The notes under the pieces were generated by a model. The model was given only the letters and a program-made list of their open reading frames with translations. It ran no database searches and had not been told where the DNA came from. Source: Allobosea sp. (GTDB lineage: Bacteria > Pseudomonadota > Alphaproteobacteria > Rhizobiales > Kaistiaceae). From it: 64,000 nucleotides of DNA. Of the stretch, positions 1 through 8,805 are shown one piece after another. The stretch is taken from positions 62,001 to 126,000 of the forward strand of contig JAFKFV010000009.1 in assembly GCA_017307955.1 (NCBI GenBank), in the 5' to 3' direction. Every line of letters begins with the position of its first letter. Position 1 is the stretch's first letter. Made by a program: the position numbers and the translations under genes.

Positions 1-584
1 ATGCCATAGCCGCCCGCCTCCAGCACCGGCACGATATCGGACTTCAGCGAGTTGCCGACCATCGCCGCGCGCTCCGGCCCATCGGCGTGGCGGGCGAAGA
101 TGCGGCGATAGGTGTCCGGCGTCTTGTCGCTGACGATCTCGACGGCGTCGAAAAGGTCGCCGAGGCCGGAAGCCGCCAGCTTGCGCTCCTGATCGAAGAG
201 GTCGCCCTTGGTGATGAGGATGATGCGATAGCTGCCCGAGAGCCGCTCGATCGCCTCGCGGGCAAAGGGTAGCGTCTCGACGGGATGGGCGAGGAGCTCG
301 CGGCCGGCATCGAGGATTTCCTGGATGACGGAGGCATCGACACGGCCCTCCGTCACCTCGATCGCCGTCTCGATCATCGAGAGCGTGAAGCCCTTGATGC
401 CGAATCCGTAGAGCTTGAGGTTGCGCGTCTCGGCCTCGAAGAGGCGTCGACCGACATCGCCGGTCGCGCCGTGCTGCGCCAGCAGCGCCGCGAAGCGCTC
501 TTCCGTCAGGCGGTAGAAATGCTCGTTCTGCCAGAGCGTGTCGTCGGCGTCGAAACCGATCGCCGTCAGCGAGCGTTCCGTCAT
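1..584 (-). CDS. HAD-family hydrolase (3' end outside window)
   Basis: Start codon at 584; 194 codons are visible and the reading frame runs off the left edge. Residues 11-16 read FDADDT, the HAD motif I: Asp12 is the expected nucleophile and Asp14 the general acid. Motif II (ILITKGD) and a lysine motif (VSDKTPDTY) follow, and a GNSLKSDI stretch near the edge fits motif IV, so little of the enzyme is missing. HAD enzymes of this type dephosphorylate small metabolites in the cytoplasm; the substrate cannot be read from the sequence. A small gene lies 7 nt upstream on the same strand and is probably co-transcribed. Confidence 0.85.
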   Translation of the reverse strand, partial: MTERSLTAIGFDADDTLWQNEHFYRLTEERFAALLAQHGATGDVGRRLFEAETRNLKLYGFGIKGFTLSMIETAIEVTEGRVDASVIQEILDAGRELLAHPVETLPFAREAIERLSGSYRIILITKGDLFDQERKLAASGLGDLFDAVEIVSDKTPDTYRRIFARHADGPERAAMVGNSLKSDIVPVLEAGGYG

Positions 585-591
585 GCGGGGA

Positions 592-792
592 TCACGCCTT
601 CGGCTTGCGCGCCGCGGCCTTCGGCTTCGGCGGCTCGGCCGCCCGAGCGACGCGGTCCTCTTCTTCCTTGGCGAGGCGCAGCGCCTTCAGCCGGGCGGTA
701 CGCTCGCGCAAAGCGCGAGCGGGATCAGGAGAGCCAGACTTCTTGTCGGACTTCGAATCGTTCCTGTGCCGGGTGCCGGCGGATTCCGCCAT
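592..792 (-). CDS. Small basic hypothetical protein (66 aa)
   Basis: A strong Shine-Dalgarno sequence (GGGAGGA, about 5 nt before the ATG at 792) and tight spacing to the HAD gene downstream (7 nt) support this as a real gene. The protein is very rich in Lys, Arg, Ala and Glu, with a probable helical segment around residues 25-50 and an Ala/Lys/Pro tail (PKPKAAARKPKA). There is no signal peptide or membrane segment. No function is recognised. The charge and composition would suit a nucleic-acid-associated or unstructured cytosolic protein, but that is only inference. Confidence 0.6.
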   Translation of the reverse strand: MAESAGTRHRNDSKSDKKSGSPDPARALRERTARLKALRLAKEEEDRVARAAEPPKPKAAARKPKA

Positions 793-877
793 GATCGTCC
801 TCCCTGGTGGTATGAACCTCCGGAGTCAGTCGGCGCCCCCTCACGCCGACCGGACCGGCCCCTGGCAACCGGCCGCG

Positions 878-1138
878 TCAGCGGCGCGGGCCAGCCTTGC
901 CGGCTGCGACCTTCGGCTTGACCTTGGGCGCAGCAATCAGACCTTCGCGGATGGCCTGCTTGCGGGCGAGCTTGCGCGCGCGGCGCACCGCCTCGGCCTT
1001 TTCGCGAACGCGTTTCTCGGACGGCTTCTCGTAAGCCGTGCGCATCTTCATCTCGCGGAAGACGCCTTCACGCTGCAGCTTCTTCTTGAGAACCCGAAGC
1101 GCTTGATCGACATTGTTATCCCTGACCAGAACCTGCAA
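878..1138 (-). CDS. rpsU: 30S ribosomal protein S21
   Basis: Small-subunit ribosomal protein, about 86 aa. The N-terminus [13 protein letters not shown], the basic middle ([16 protein letters not shown]) and [12 protein letters not shown] are diagnostic of S21. In this family the protein begins right at (M)QVLVRDN, which here means a TTG start at 1138. An ATG four codons upstream (1150, giving MGNG before LQVL) is possible, but no good ribosome site precedes it, whereas AAGGA lies about 11 nt before the TTG. The C-terminal Lys/Pro/Ala tail is longer than in E. coli S21, as is usual in Rhizobiales. Apparently monocistronic. Confidence 0.93.
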   Translation of the reverse strand: MQVLVRDNNVDQALRVLKKKLQREGVFREMKMRTAYEKPSEKRVREKAEAVRRARKLARKQAIREGLIAAPKVKPKVAAGKAGPRR

Positions 1139-1362
1139 GCCGTTTCCCATCCTTCGATTGCCCACGCGCCATCCCGGCGGACCGTCCGCCGAGACCCGTG
1201 GATCGTCACCAATAGCACGCGCCGCCCGCTCCTGCGAGACGCAGTGTTGGCTTCGCGCGGAGAGTTGAACGCAACGACCGGCCGCGGCGTTCCGCGACCG
1301 GCCGAAACCGTCGATCGAGTTGGCAACCGAAGCCGCCAACTTTCTGAAATACCAGAACTTTC

Positions 1363-2358
1363 TCAGCTCTCCTGGATCGCCGTAAGCACCCAGTCGCCGC
1401 CGGGGCGGCGCACGAACGTCCACAGCTCCGTCGTTTCGGTCGGCGCGGAAGCATCGCCCGAGACGACGGCGCCGGTGGCGCGGTCGCGCATGACGTCGCG
1501 ACTCTCGTAGCGCATCGCCACCGTCGCATAGTCCGTGTCGCCCTCGCGCCAGGCTTCGGCGAGATCGCCCTGCAGCAGCTTGACGTCGATGACCTCGTTG
1601 CGGACGCCCGAGGTCGCGTTCTGGCTCAGTTCCTCGGAGAGATAGGACATGATCTCCGGCGTCGTCAGGCGGCGAAGCTCGGCATAGTCCTCGCGCGAAA
1701 ACGCGGCCTGCACCTCGTCCAGGCGCTGCTGGAACATGTCGAGATCGCTGTCGAGGATGCCGACCTCGTCATGCGCGTTGCGGGCGTTCGCCGGGCGGGC
1801 CGGGCGAGCGTCGCCACCACCGAGGCCGAACCCACCGAGGCCGCCAAAGGCCGGACGCGGCGCGTCATTGCCAGCCGCTTCGCGGAGCGACGGACCCGAT
1901 GCGGACGCCATCGCGGGCGTCTGACGGCGGCCGGAGAAGAGGCGGAACAGCAGCATGGCGCCGAGTGCGAGCAGCGCGATCTGCAGGATCATGCCGAAGG
2001 CGCCGGCGAGACCGCCGAAGCCATGGCCGAGGAGGAGGCCGATCAGGCCGCCGATCGCGAGGCCGCGCAGCATGGAGCCGCCGAAGCCGCCCAGGAAGCC
2101 GCCGCGCTGGGCCGCCGCCGCGGGAGCCGCTTGCGAAGCCGCCGGATTGGTTGCCGAGGGCTGCGTCATGGAGCGCTGCACCGGCTGCGCGGCGGTCGGC
2201 GCGGTCTGCGTCGCCGGCGGCGCCTGGAAGGTGCGCGTGCCACGGCTGCCGAAACTGCCGCCACGGCGCGCCTCGGCATGGTCGACGAAAGCGAGGCTCG
2301 TCGAAAGAAGAATCGCCAGAACGGCCAGGGAGGTCGTCAGTCGGTTCCAGAATCGCAT
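1363..2358 (-). CDS. Tim44-like domain protein
   Basis: 331 aa from the ATG at 2358 (MRFWNRL); an upstream ATG would add nine residues before the signal peptide. A signal sequence ends near AEA, then comes a Gly/Ala/Pro/Gln-rich linker, two hydrophobic segments (about 90-110 and 113-135), and a C-terminal Tim44-like domain (about 190-330) with [19 protein letters not shown] and a closing [18 protein letters not shown]. Tim44-like domains occur in mitochondrial import motors and in bacterial inner-membrane proteins of unclear role. The protein is probably anchored in the inner membrane. It stands alone between rpsU and the divergent trhO. Confidence 0.85.
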   Translation of the reverse strand: MRFWNRLTTSLAVLAILLSTSLAFVDHAEARRGGSFGSRGTRTFQAPPATQTAPTAAQPVQRSMTQPSATNPAASQAAPAAAAQRGGFLGGFGGSMLRGLAIGGLIGLLLGHGFGGLAGAFGMILQIALLALGAMLLFRLFSGRRQTPAMASASGPSLREAAGNDAPRPAFGGLGGFGLGGGDARPARPANARNAHDEVGILDSDLDMFQQRLDEVQAAFSREDYAELRRLTTPEIMSYLSEELSQNATSGVRNEVIDVKLLQGDLAEAWREGDTDYATVAMRYESRDVMRDRATGAVVSGDASAPTETTELWTFVRRPGGDWVLTAIQES

Positions 2359-2521
2359 GGGATCGTCCGTCGTCGGTGAAAACACGAGCGTGATATGGGA
2401 AGGCTTGGCGGCGATTTTGAGGGGCGCGCCGCAAATGAGCCGATGAAGATGGCCGCGAGGCTTGGGCGCCGGCCGGCCGGTGTGCTATCAGCGCCGCCGT
2501 TCCCGCAGTCTGGTCCCGCGC

Positions 2522-3289
2522 ATGTCCTTCACCGTCGCCGCCTTCTACCGTTTCGCCAGCCTTCCGGACTGCGCAGAGCTGCGCGCCGGCCTCGCGGCCT
2601 TCTGCGCGGCGCATGGAATCCGCGGCACGATCCTGCTGGCGGCGGAAGGCATCAACGGCACGGTCGCCGGCAGCGCCGAGGCCATCGACGCATTGCTCGT
2701 GCATTTCCGCGATGGCGAGGCCTTTGCCGGCCGCCTCGCGGGGATCGACGTCAAGCTGTCATCGGCGGCCGAGATGCCGTTCCGGCGCATGAAGGTGAAG
2801 CTGAAGCGCGAGATCGTAACGCTCGGCGTCGAGGGCCTCGATCCGGCGGCGAAGACCGGCACCTATGTCGAGCCCTCCGACTGGAATGCGCTCATCACCA
2901 GCGACGATGTGCTCGTCATCGACACCCGCAACCGTTTCGAGGTCGCCATGGGCAGCTTCGCGGGCGCGGTCGATCCGGAAACGCGGAAGTTCTCGCAGTT
3001 CCCCGACTTTGTCCGCCGCAGCCTGGATCCCGCAAAGCACAAGCGCGTCGCGATGTTCTGCACCGGCGGCATCCGCTGCGAGAAGGCGAGCGCCTTCCTG
3101 CTCGCCGAGGGCTTCTCGGAGGTCTACCACCTCAAGGGTGGCATCCTGCGCTATCTCGAGGAAATGCCGGCGGAAGACAGTCTCTTCCGCGGCGGCTGCT
3201 TCGTGTTCGACGAGCGCGTCGCGCTCGGCCATGGCCTCTCCGAACTCGGCGAGGCGGCTCACTCCGAGGAGTCGGCATCCCTCAGATAG
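2522..3289 (+). CDS. trhO: Oxygen-dependent tRNA uridine(34) hydroxylase, rhodanese-fold (UPF0176)
   Basis: 255 aa from the ATG at 2522 ([11 protein letters not shown]). The N-terminal half is the acylphosphatase-like UPF0176 domain with [11 protein letters not shown] near residues 40-50. The C-terminal half is a rhodanese domain with the active loop CTGGIRCEK, Cys180 being the catalytic residue. TrhO homologues form 5-hydroxyuridine at the wobble position of tRNA using molecular oxygen. The C-terminus is short (family members are often longer, with extra Cys residues). Its last 31 nt overlap the 3' end of the convergent DUF3297 gene. Confidence 0.92.
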   Translation: MSFTVAAFYRFASLPDCAELRAGLAAFCAAHGIRGTILLAAEGINGTVAGSAEAIDALLVHFRDGEAFAGRLAGIDVKLSSAAEMPFRRMKVKLKREIVTLGVEGLDPAAKTGTYVEPSDWNALITSDDVLVIDTRNRFEVAMGSFAGAVDPETRKFSQFPDFVRRSLDPAKHKRVAMFCTGGIRCEKASAFLLAEGFSEVYHLKGGILRYLEEMPAEDSLFRGGCFVFDERVALGHGLSELGEAAHSEESASLR

Positions 3290-3510
3290 GGCTCGACGGT
3301 TCCCGTCAGCTTGATCGTCAGAGGGTTGCCGAAGCGGTCGCGCGCCTTGCCGGCCGCGACGCGGATCCAGCCTTCGCTGACGCAATATTCCTCGACATTG
3401 GTCTTCTCGACACCCTTGAAGCGGATGCCGATGCCCCGCTCCAGCAGTTCGGCGTTGTGGTAGGGGCTGCGCGGGTCGCTCGACAGGCGGTCGGGAAGGG
3501 TGTCGGTCAT
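3259..3510 (-). CDS. DUF3297 family protein
   Basis: 83 aa small cytosolic protein with the conserved core [30 protein letters not shown] and [15 protein letters not shown] that defines DUF3297; function unknown. The start at 3510 is preceded by GGAG 8 nt away. Two further in-frame ATGs at 3522 and 3534 exist because a 12-nt unit encoding Met-(Asp/Glu)-Thr-Pro is duplicated just upstream. Without a ribosome site of their own these are less likely starts. The 3' end overlaps trhO by 31 nt, tail to tail. Confidence 0.85.
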   Translation of the reverse strand: MTDTLPDRLSSDPRSPYHNAELLERGIGIRFKGVEKTNVEEYCVSEGWIRVAAGKARDRFGNPLTIKLTGTVEPYLRDADSSE

Positions 3511-3710
3511 GGGCGTCTCCATCGGCGTGTCCATCGGCGTGTGCTTGGCCGGCTCGAGGCGCGGCGATCGGCGCTTCAATAGAGCGCCGCGCCCCCGCTG
3601 CCAATGCCTGGCGCGTCGCTCTGCCGCGACGAACATTGTGTGCACCGCCCGCGATCTATCCTAAGCCGGCCTTATCGCGCAGGCTTTTCGATGAACAGGG
3701 AAATGCGGAC

Positions 3711-4295
3711 ATGGCCGGAAAACTGAAGCTTCACGTCATCACCGTCAGCACACGGCCCGGCCGCGTCGGGCCGAAGGTCGCGCAGTGGTTCACCGGCTTC
3801 GCGGCCGCACATGGCGCGTTCGAGGCGGTTCCGGTCGACCTCGCCGATTTCAACCTGCCCGTCTTCGACGAGCCGCATCACCCGCGGCTCCGCAAATACG
3901 AGCACGACCATACGAAGGCCTGGAGCGCCTCCGTGGACGCCGCCGACGCCTTCGCCTTCGTGACGCCGGAATACAATTACTTCGCGCCGCCCTCGCTCGT
4001 GAACGCGCTGACCTATCTCGCCGCCGAATGGGCCTACAAGCCAGTCGGCCTCGTCAGCTATGGCGGCGTCTCGGCGGGCCTGCGCGCCGCGCAGTCCGAG
4101 AAGCTCGTCATGACGACGTTGAAGATGATGCCGCTTCCGGAAGGCGTGGCGATCCCGATGGTCGGCACACTGATCGACAAGGAAGGCGTCTTCCGCGCCA
4201 ACGACCTCGTCGACGCCAGCGCGAAGTCGATGCTCGACGAGCTCCATCGCTGGGCCGGCGCGCTGAAGCCGCTGCGCGCGCCCGTCAGCGGTTGA
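3711..4295 (+). CDS. NADPH-dependent FMN reductase-family oxidoreductase
   Basis: 194 aa flavodoxin-fold protein. STRPGRVGPKVAQWF near the N-terminus is the phosphate-binding loop for FMN, and FVTPEYNYFAPPSLVNALTYL is the hallmark of the NADPH-dependent FMN reductase family (ArsH/ChrR/azoreductase-like). Such enzymes reduce flavins, quinones or xenobiotics in the cytoplasm; the physiological substrate is not evident. It ends 11 nt inside the convergent dgkA gene. No neighbour suggests a specific pathway. Confidence 0.88.
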   Translation: MAGKLKLHVITVSTRPGRVGPKVAQWFTGFAAAHGAFEAVPVDLADFNLPVFDEPHHPRLRKYEHDHTKAWSASVDAADAFAFVTPEYNYFAPPSLVNALTYLAAEWAYKPVGLVSYGGVSAGLRAAQSEKLVMTTLKMMPLPEGVAIPMVGTLIDKEGVFRANDLVDASAKSMLDELHRWAGALKPLRAPVSG

Positions 4296-4650
4296 CGAAG
4301 CTCACCGCCGTCAGACCTGCGAGATAGAGCCCGGCCGCCGTCAGCATGAAGAACACGGCGGCCGAGCCGAGATCCTTGGCGCGGCGCGCGAATTCCGAGC
4401 GGTGGGGCGAGATCTCGTCGACAATCGTCTCGATCGCGGTGTTCAGCGCCTCGACCGCGAGCACCGCCGCTGCGAGCAGCAGGAAGATGCCGATCTCGGC
4501 CGGCGAGCGGCGCAGCACGGCGAGCCAGGCGAGGCCGACGATGGCGCCAGCAAGCTCCATCCGCGCCGCCACCTCGCTGCGGAAGAGGTGGACGACACCC
4601 GCTGCCGACCATTGCCAGGCGGCGCCGAAATGCTCGATCCATGTGCGCAT
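4285..4650 (-). CDS. dgkA: Diacylglycerol kinase
   Basis: 121 aa integral membrane kinase that phosphorylates diacylglycerol to phosphatidate, recycling lipid left by membrane-derived glucan or LPS modification. It contains the family signature EALNTAIE at residues 67-74, with catalytic Glu and Asn, plus three hydrophobic helices and an amphipathic N-terminal helix. Length matches E. coli DgkA. It lies divergent from pgsA, another phospholipid gene, and overlaps the preceding reductase gene by 11 nt tail to tail. Confidence 0.95.
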   Translation of the reverse strand: MRTWIEHFGAAWQWSAAGVVHLFRSEVAARMELAGAIVGLAWLAVLRRSPAEIGIFLLLAAAVLAVEALNTAIETIVDEISPHRSEFARRAKDLGSAAVFFMLTAAGLYLAGLTAVSFVNR

Positions 4651-4850
4651 CGTTGCCCCGACTCCGAAGACGGCTGAGGGAAGCGGAGTGCCCGCTTAAC
4701 CGGCTTTCATGTGATTTGGATGTCGGTCGCCGCAATCCGGCTTCCAGCCCCCGCTGCAGGATCGTTTCACCCCTTCGCGCGTTCCGAAGCGCAGCCCAGC
4801 TTGTGACCTGCCCCCCGCAATGCGATATGAAGCAGGGGCGAGGACAAGAC

Positions 4851-5465
4851 ATGAGCGAGAGTCGCAGCATGGGCGCGAGACCACCGCAGCGGGCGCTTCT
4901 CCTGTCCCTGCCGAACATCCTCACCTATGGCCGCATCGTGGCCGTGCCGCTCGTCGTGTTCTGCGTGGTCGGCGGGCGCGACGCCTGGCGCTGGATCGCA
5001 CTGGCGCTCTTCATCGCCGCGAGCATCACCGATTATCTCGACGGCTATCTCGCGCGCATGTGGCAGCAGCAGTCGTCGATCGGCCGCATGCTCGATCCGA
5101 TCGCCGACAAGGTGCTTGTCGCCGCCTGCCTGCTGGCGCTCGTCTTCGAGCGCACCATCGGCGGTGTCTCCATCTGGGCGGCGGTCATCATCCTGTCGCG
5201 CGAAATCCTCGTCTCGGGCCTTCGGGAGTATCTCGCCGAGCTTCGCGTCAGCGTGCCGGTGACGCGGCTCGCCAAATGGAAGACGGCGACACAGATGGTC
5301 GCCATCGCCTTCCTGCTGGCCGGGCCGGCGGGCGACCTGATCTTCCCCTATACGACGACGATCGGCCTCGTGCTGCTCTGGCTGGCGGCGCTTGTGACGC
5401 TCTATACCGGCTACGACTATTTCCGGGCCGGCCTCGGTCATCTCCTGGACGACGACGAGCGATGA
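4851..5465 (+). CDS. pgsA: CDP-diacylglycerol--glycerol-3-phosphate 3-phosphatidyltransferase
   Basis: 204 aa inner-membrane enzyme making phosphatidylglycerol phosphate, the first committed step to PG and cardiolipin. The CDP-alcohol phosphatidyltransferase signature is complete: DYLDGYLAR, then eight residues, G, LD and AD (DGxxAR-x8-GxxxDxxxD). NILTYGRIVAVP near the N-terminus is typical of PgsA. Several membrane helices are evident. The start at 4851 gives a normal N-terminus. The stop overlaps the moaD start as ATGA, so the pgsA-moaD-moaE run is translationally coupled. Confidence 0.95.
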   Translation: MSESRSMGARPPQRALLLSLPNILTYGRIVAVPLVVFCVVGGRDAWRWIALALFIAASITDYLDGYLARMWQQQSSIGRMLDPIADKVLVAACLLALVFERTIGGVSIWAAVIILSREILVSGLREYLAELRVSVPVTRLAKWKTATQMVAIAFLLAGPAGDLIFPYTTTIGLVLLWLAALVTLYTGYDYFRAGLGHLLDDDER

Positions 5466-5713
5466 AGCTGCTCTATTTCGCCTGGGTGCGCGAACGCATC
5501 GGGCTGGCGGACGAAACGATCGAACGTCCCGCCGGCGTCGAGACCGTCGCCGATCTCATCGGCTGGCTCAAGGCGCGCGGCGACGGCTATGAGCTGGCCC
5601 TCGCCGAGCCCGAAGCCATCCGCGTCGCGCTCGACCGCGAACACGCGCTTCACGACGCCTCGCTCGACGGCGTGCGGGAGGTTGCGCTGTTTCCCCCGAT
5701 GACGGGCGGCTGA
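5462..5713 (+). CDS. moaD: Molybdopterin synthase sulfur carrier subunit
   Basis: 83 aa ubiquitin-like protein ending in the required Gly-Gly (FPPMTGG), which is thiocarboxylated and donates sulfur to precursor Z in molybdopterin synthesis. KLLYFAWVRERIG at the N-terminus is typical. It overlaps pgsA by 4 nt (ATGA) and is followed one nucleotide later by moaE, its partner subunit. Linking moaDE to pgsA is an arrangement commonly seen in alphaproteobacteria. Confidence 0.95.
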   Translation: MKLLYFAWVRERIGLADETIERPAGVETVADLIGWLKARGDGYELALAEPEAIRVALDREHALHDASLDGVREVALFPPMTGG

Positions 5714-5714
5714 G

Positions 5715-6182
5715 ATGGCCACGATCCGAACCGGCGTCAGCGGCGAGCCGCTCGACATGGCCGGCCTTGTGGCCTCGTTCGATCAGGGCCGGACCGATAT
5801 CGGCGCCGTCGTCACCTTCACCGGCCTCTGCCGCGACGAGGACGGCCGCCTCGATGCGCTGGAGCTCGAGCATTACCCGGGAATGGCGGAGGCCGAGATT
5901 GCCCGCATCGCCCATCTCGCCGCCGAGCGCTGGCCGGTCACCGATCTCACCGTGATCCACCGGCACGGCCGCGTGGCGCCGGGCGAGCCGATCGTTCTCG
6001 TCATCGCCGCCTCGAAGCACCGCCATGCCGCCTTCGAGGCCGCGGAATTCGTCATGGATTTCCTGAAGACGCAGGCGCCCTTCTGGAAGAAGGAGCATGC
6101 GCGCGACGGCACCGCCACGGGCTGGGTCGCAGCGCGCGATGCCGACGACGAGGCCGAGGCGCGCTGGGGCAAACCCTCGTGA
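5715..6182 (+). CDS. moaE: Molybdopterin synthase catalytic subunit
   Basis: 155 aa large subunit of molybdopterin synthase, which converts cyclic pyranopterin monophosphate to molybdopterin using MoaD thiocarboxylate. The family elements GAVVTFTGLCRDEDG, LELEHYPGMAE, IHRHGRVAPGE and the active-site lysine region LKTQAPFWKKE are all present. Starts one nucleotide after moaD stops. Its stop overlaps the GTG of the next gene (GTGA), extending the operon into the HD hydrolase. Confidence 0.95.
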   Translation: MATIRTGVSGEPLDMAGLVASFDQGRTDIGAVVTFTGLCRDEDGRLDALELEHYPGMAEAEIARIAHLAAERWPVTDLTVIHRHGRVAPGEPIVLVIAASKHRHAAFEAAEFVMDFLKTQAPFWKKEHARDGTATGWVAARDADDEAEARWGKPS

Positions 6183-6841
6183 GCATTCCGCGCGACGACC
6201 GGCTCGCCGAGCGGTTTGGCGAGCATGCGGCTTTGGCCGCGGCGCTGCTGCCGGAAGCGGTGCCGGCCGGCGACGGCGCCCATGACCTCGCTCATCTTCT
6301 TCGCGTCTACAAGGCGGCTGAGGCGATCCGCGCCGCTGAAGGCGGCGACGGCCGCATCCTCGCCGCCGCCGTGCTGCTGCATGACTGCGTCGCGGTGGAG
6401 AAGAACTCTCCCGAACGCCCCATGGCGTCACGGCTCGCCGCCGAGCGTGCGTCGAGGATATTGCGCCGGCTCGGCTGGGACGACGCCTCGATCGCCGCCG
6501 TCGCGCATGCGGTCGCCGCGCACAGTTTCTCCGCCGGCATCCGTCCCGAGACGCTCGAGGCCAAGATCCTGCAGGATGCCGACCGGCTCGACGCGATCGG
6601 GATGGTCGGCATCGCCCGCTGCTTCTACATCGCCGGGCGGCTCGGGAGCGCGCTCTACGAGCCCGTCGATCCCGAGGCTCGAGCGCGGCCGCTCGACGAT
6701 GCCGCCTATGCGCTCGACCATTTCCCGGCGAAGCTGCTGAAGCTCGCCGCTGGCTTCAATACCGAGGCAGGCCGGCGCATGGCGGCGGAGCGCCACCGTC
6801 GGCTGGAGACGTTCCTCGCCGGCCTCGCCGACGAGATCTGA
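6179..6841 (+). CDS. HD-domain phosphohydrolase
   Basis: 220 aa cytosolic protein with the HD metal-binding pattern: HDLAH at 35-39, the His-Asp pair at 68-69 (LLHDC), and a distal QDADRLDAIG that supplies the last Asp. It resembles the YedJ/YpgQ-like group that hydrolyses nucleotides or related phosphate esters; the true substrate is unknown. The GTG start at 6179 overlaps the moaE stop by 4 nt (GTGA), so it is expected to be translated with the moa genes, but a link to molybdopterin is not proven. Confidence 0.88.
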   Translation: MSIPRDDRLAERFGEHAALAAALLPEAVPAGDGAHDLAHLLRVYKAAEAIRAAEGGDGRILAAAVLLHDCVAVEKNSPERPMASRLAAERASRILRRLGWDDASIAAVAHAVAAHSFSAGIRPETLEAKILQDADRLDAIGMVGIARCFYIAGRLGSALYEPVDPEARARPLDDAAYALDHFPAKLLKLAAGFNTEAGRRMAAERHRRLETFLAGLADEI

Positions 6842-6889
6842 TCGCCCTCTAATGGGGGCAGAGTTCGATACCAGGAAGAGGATCGACCG

Positions 6890-7510
6890 ATGCTGAGAAT
6901 CTGGGGTCGCGAGAATTCCAGCAATGTGAAGAAGGTGCTCTGGTGCGCCGAGGAGCTCGAGCTCGCCTATGAGCGGATTCCGGCCGGCGGCAAGCATGGC
7001 GTCGTCGACGAGCCTGCCTATCGCGCGCTCAACCCGAACGGTCTCGTTCCGACCATCGAGGACGACGGCTTGGTCCTCTGGGAATCGAACGCCATCGTGC
7101 GCTATCTCGCCGCGCGCTACGGCGAAGGGGTGCTCTGGCAAGGCGATCCCGTCCGCCGTGCCGGGGCCGACCGCTGGATGGACTTCTCGAATTCCTCGCT
7201 GGCCGCGCCCTATCGCGATCTGATGGTCAATCTCGTGCGCTCGCCGCCGGAAAGGCGCGACATGGCCGTCGTCGAGGCCTCGGTCGCGCGGATGGGCCAT
7301 ATGCTCGGCCATGTCGACGCGGCGCTGGCCGAGCAGCCCTATCTCTCGGGCGAGACGCTCGGCATCGGCGACATTCCGGCCGGCACGCTCGCCCAGGCAT
7401 GGTTCGCGCTGCCCATAGCGCGGCCCGAGCTGCCGAATCTTGCGGCCTGGTTCGCCCGGCTGTCGGAACGCCCGGCCTATCGCAAGGCGGTGCTGATCCC
7501 GCTCACGTGA
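6890..7510 (+). CDS. Glutathione S-transferase family protein
   Basis: 206 aa. The N-terminal thioredoxin-like domain has NSSNVKKVLW (catalytic or glutathione-contact region), NPNGLVPTIEDDG (cis-Pro loop) and the ESNAI glutathione-binding motif near residue 65. The all-helical C-terminal domain contains LGIGDIPAGTLA, matching the N-capping motif of GSTs. The likely role is glutathione conjugation or thiol-dependent detoxification in the cytoplasm. It begins 48 nt after the HD gene and ends before a bidirectional terminator shared with ndk. Confidence 0.92.
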   Translation: MLRIWGRENSSNVKKVLWCAEELELAYERIPAGGKHGVVDEPAYRALNPNGLVPTIEDDGLVLWESNAIVRYLAARYGEGVLWQGDPVRRAGADRWMDFSNSSLAAPYRDLMVNLVRSPPERRDMAVVEASVARMGHMLGHVDAALAEQPYLSGETLGIGDIPAGTLAQAWFALPIARPELPNLAAWFARLSERPAYRKAVLIPLT

Positions 7511-7532
7511 CGCGCCGAGCCATCGCGACAGC

Positions 7533-7561
7533 AAAAAAGGCCGGGACATGCCCGGCCTTTT
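7533..7561. terminator. Bidirectional intrinsic terminator between GST gene and ndk
   Basis: An A-tract, the stem GGCCGGG, a loop of about five bases (ACATG), the complementary CCCGGCC and a T-tract. The symmetry means that it can end transcripts from both convergent genes. Confidence 0.85.
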
Positions 7562-7581
7562 GACATTCGATCAGGCTGAAG

Positions 7582-8004
7582 TCAGCCGACGATCTCGACG
7601 CCCGAGAACCAGTAGGCGATCTCCTGGGCAGCCGTCTCCGGCGCGTCCGAGCCATGCACCGAGTTCTCGCCGATCGAGACGGCGAATTCCTTGCGGATGG
7701 TGCCCTCGGCGGCATTGGCCGGGTTGGTGGCGCCCATGATCTCGCGGTTCTTCAGGATGGCGTTCTCGCCTTCCAGGACCTGAACGACGGTCGGGCCGGC
7801 GGTCATGGTGGCGACGAGCTCGCCGAAGAACGGCCGCTCCTTGTGAACTGCATAGAAGCCCTCGGCCTGCGCCTTCGACATCCACACGCGCTTGGAAGCG
7901 ACGACGCGCAGGCCGGCGTCCTCGAGCTTCGCGGTGATCTTGCCGGTCAGGTTGCGCTTCGTGGCATCGGGCTTGATCATCGAAAAGGTGCGTTCGATCG
8001 CCAT
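7582..8004 (-). CDS. ndk: Nucleoside diphosphate kinase
   Basis: 140 aa, the usual length. Transfers the terminal phosphate between nucleoside di- and triphosphates through a phosphohistidine. [16 protein letters not shown] at the N-terminus and ENSVHGSDA with the catalytic His117 are unmistakable. The start at 8004 matches the family; longer upstream extensions are not conserved. The gene stands alone, ending at a shared terminator. Confidence 0.98.
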   Translation of the reverse strand: MAIERTFSMIKPDATKRNLTGKITAKLEDAGLRVVASKRVWMSKAQAEGFYAVHKERPFFGELVATMTAGPTVVQVLEGENAILKNREIMGATNPANAAEGTIRKEFAVSIGENSVHGSDAPETAAQEIAYWFSGVEIVG

Positions 8005-8195
8005 GTCCGTCTCGTTCCTCGCTTGGGGGAAATTTCGCGCGCTGTATAGCCGTGCCACCGCATGGCGGCAAGGGCGGCCGGGGATAGCGAGCAAGGGCCG
8101 ATTGCCGCCGCGCTTCCCCCTGACCTAAGCTCGGCGCACAAAGCGCCGCGACGCGCCAGCCTCGCCCTCGCCGGGGATCGATCGGAAGACGAACC

Positions 8196-8711
8196 ATGAA
8201 GCAGCATCTCGTGATGATGGCCCACTACAACCGCTGGGCCAATGAACGCGTCTACCGCGCCGCCGCGGCGCTCCCGGAAGCGGACTGGCGCGCCGACCAG
8301 GGTGCGTTCTTCGGCTCGCTGATGGGCACGCTCAACCACCTCCTCGTCACCGACCGCATCTGGATGCGCCGTGTCTCGGGCGACGGCCCCGTGCAAACGC
8401 GTCTCGACGAAATCGTGACCGAGGATCTCCCCGAGTTGACGCGTCTTCGCGAAGCCGAGGACGCGCGGATCATCGCCTTTGTCGAGGGACTGGACGAGGA
8501 TGGGGCCGGCGCCCCCGTGACTTACGGCCCGCTGACGGCGTCCGGCTCGTTCACCCAGCCGCTCGCCGCGCTGCTCATCCACCTCTTCAACCACGAGACG
8601 CATCACCGCGGGCAGGCGACGGTGCTCCTGACACGTCTCGCCGGCCGCAACGCCTGCGAGCCGCTCGATCTCGTCGCTTTCCAGCGCGCAAGCGGCATGG
8701 GAATGGCCTGA
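8196..8711 (+). CDS. DinB-family protein
   Basis: 171 aa four-helix-bundle protein of the DinB/YfiT-like superfamily. A metal site is formed by His48 (LNHLLVTD) and the HETHHRGQ cluster at 133-140, the standard three-histidine arrangement. Members are often metal-dependent thiol-S-transferases or stress proteins; the reaction here is not known. A solitary gene divergent from ndk. Confidence 0.88.
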   Translation: MKQHLVMMAHYNRWANERVYRAAAALPEADWRADQGAFFGSLMGTLNHLLVTDRIWMRRVSGDGPVQTRLDEIVTEDLPELTRLREAEDARIIAFVEGLDEDGAGAPVTYGPLTASGSFTQPLAALLIHLFNHETHHRGQATVLLTRLAGRNACEPLDLVAFQRASGMGMA

Positions 8712-8805
8712 TCGCGCACGACTCGCGGCTGTGTGATCGCGATTGATGAAACCGCGAAAGGAAAGGCGCATTCATCCTGCACAGTTTCTTAAGGAGATGC
8801 GCAGT

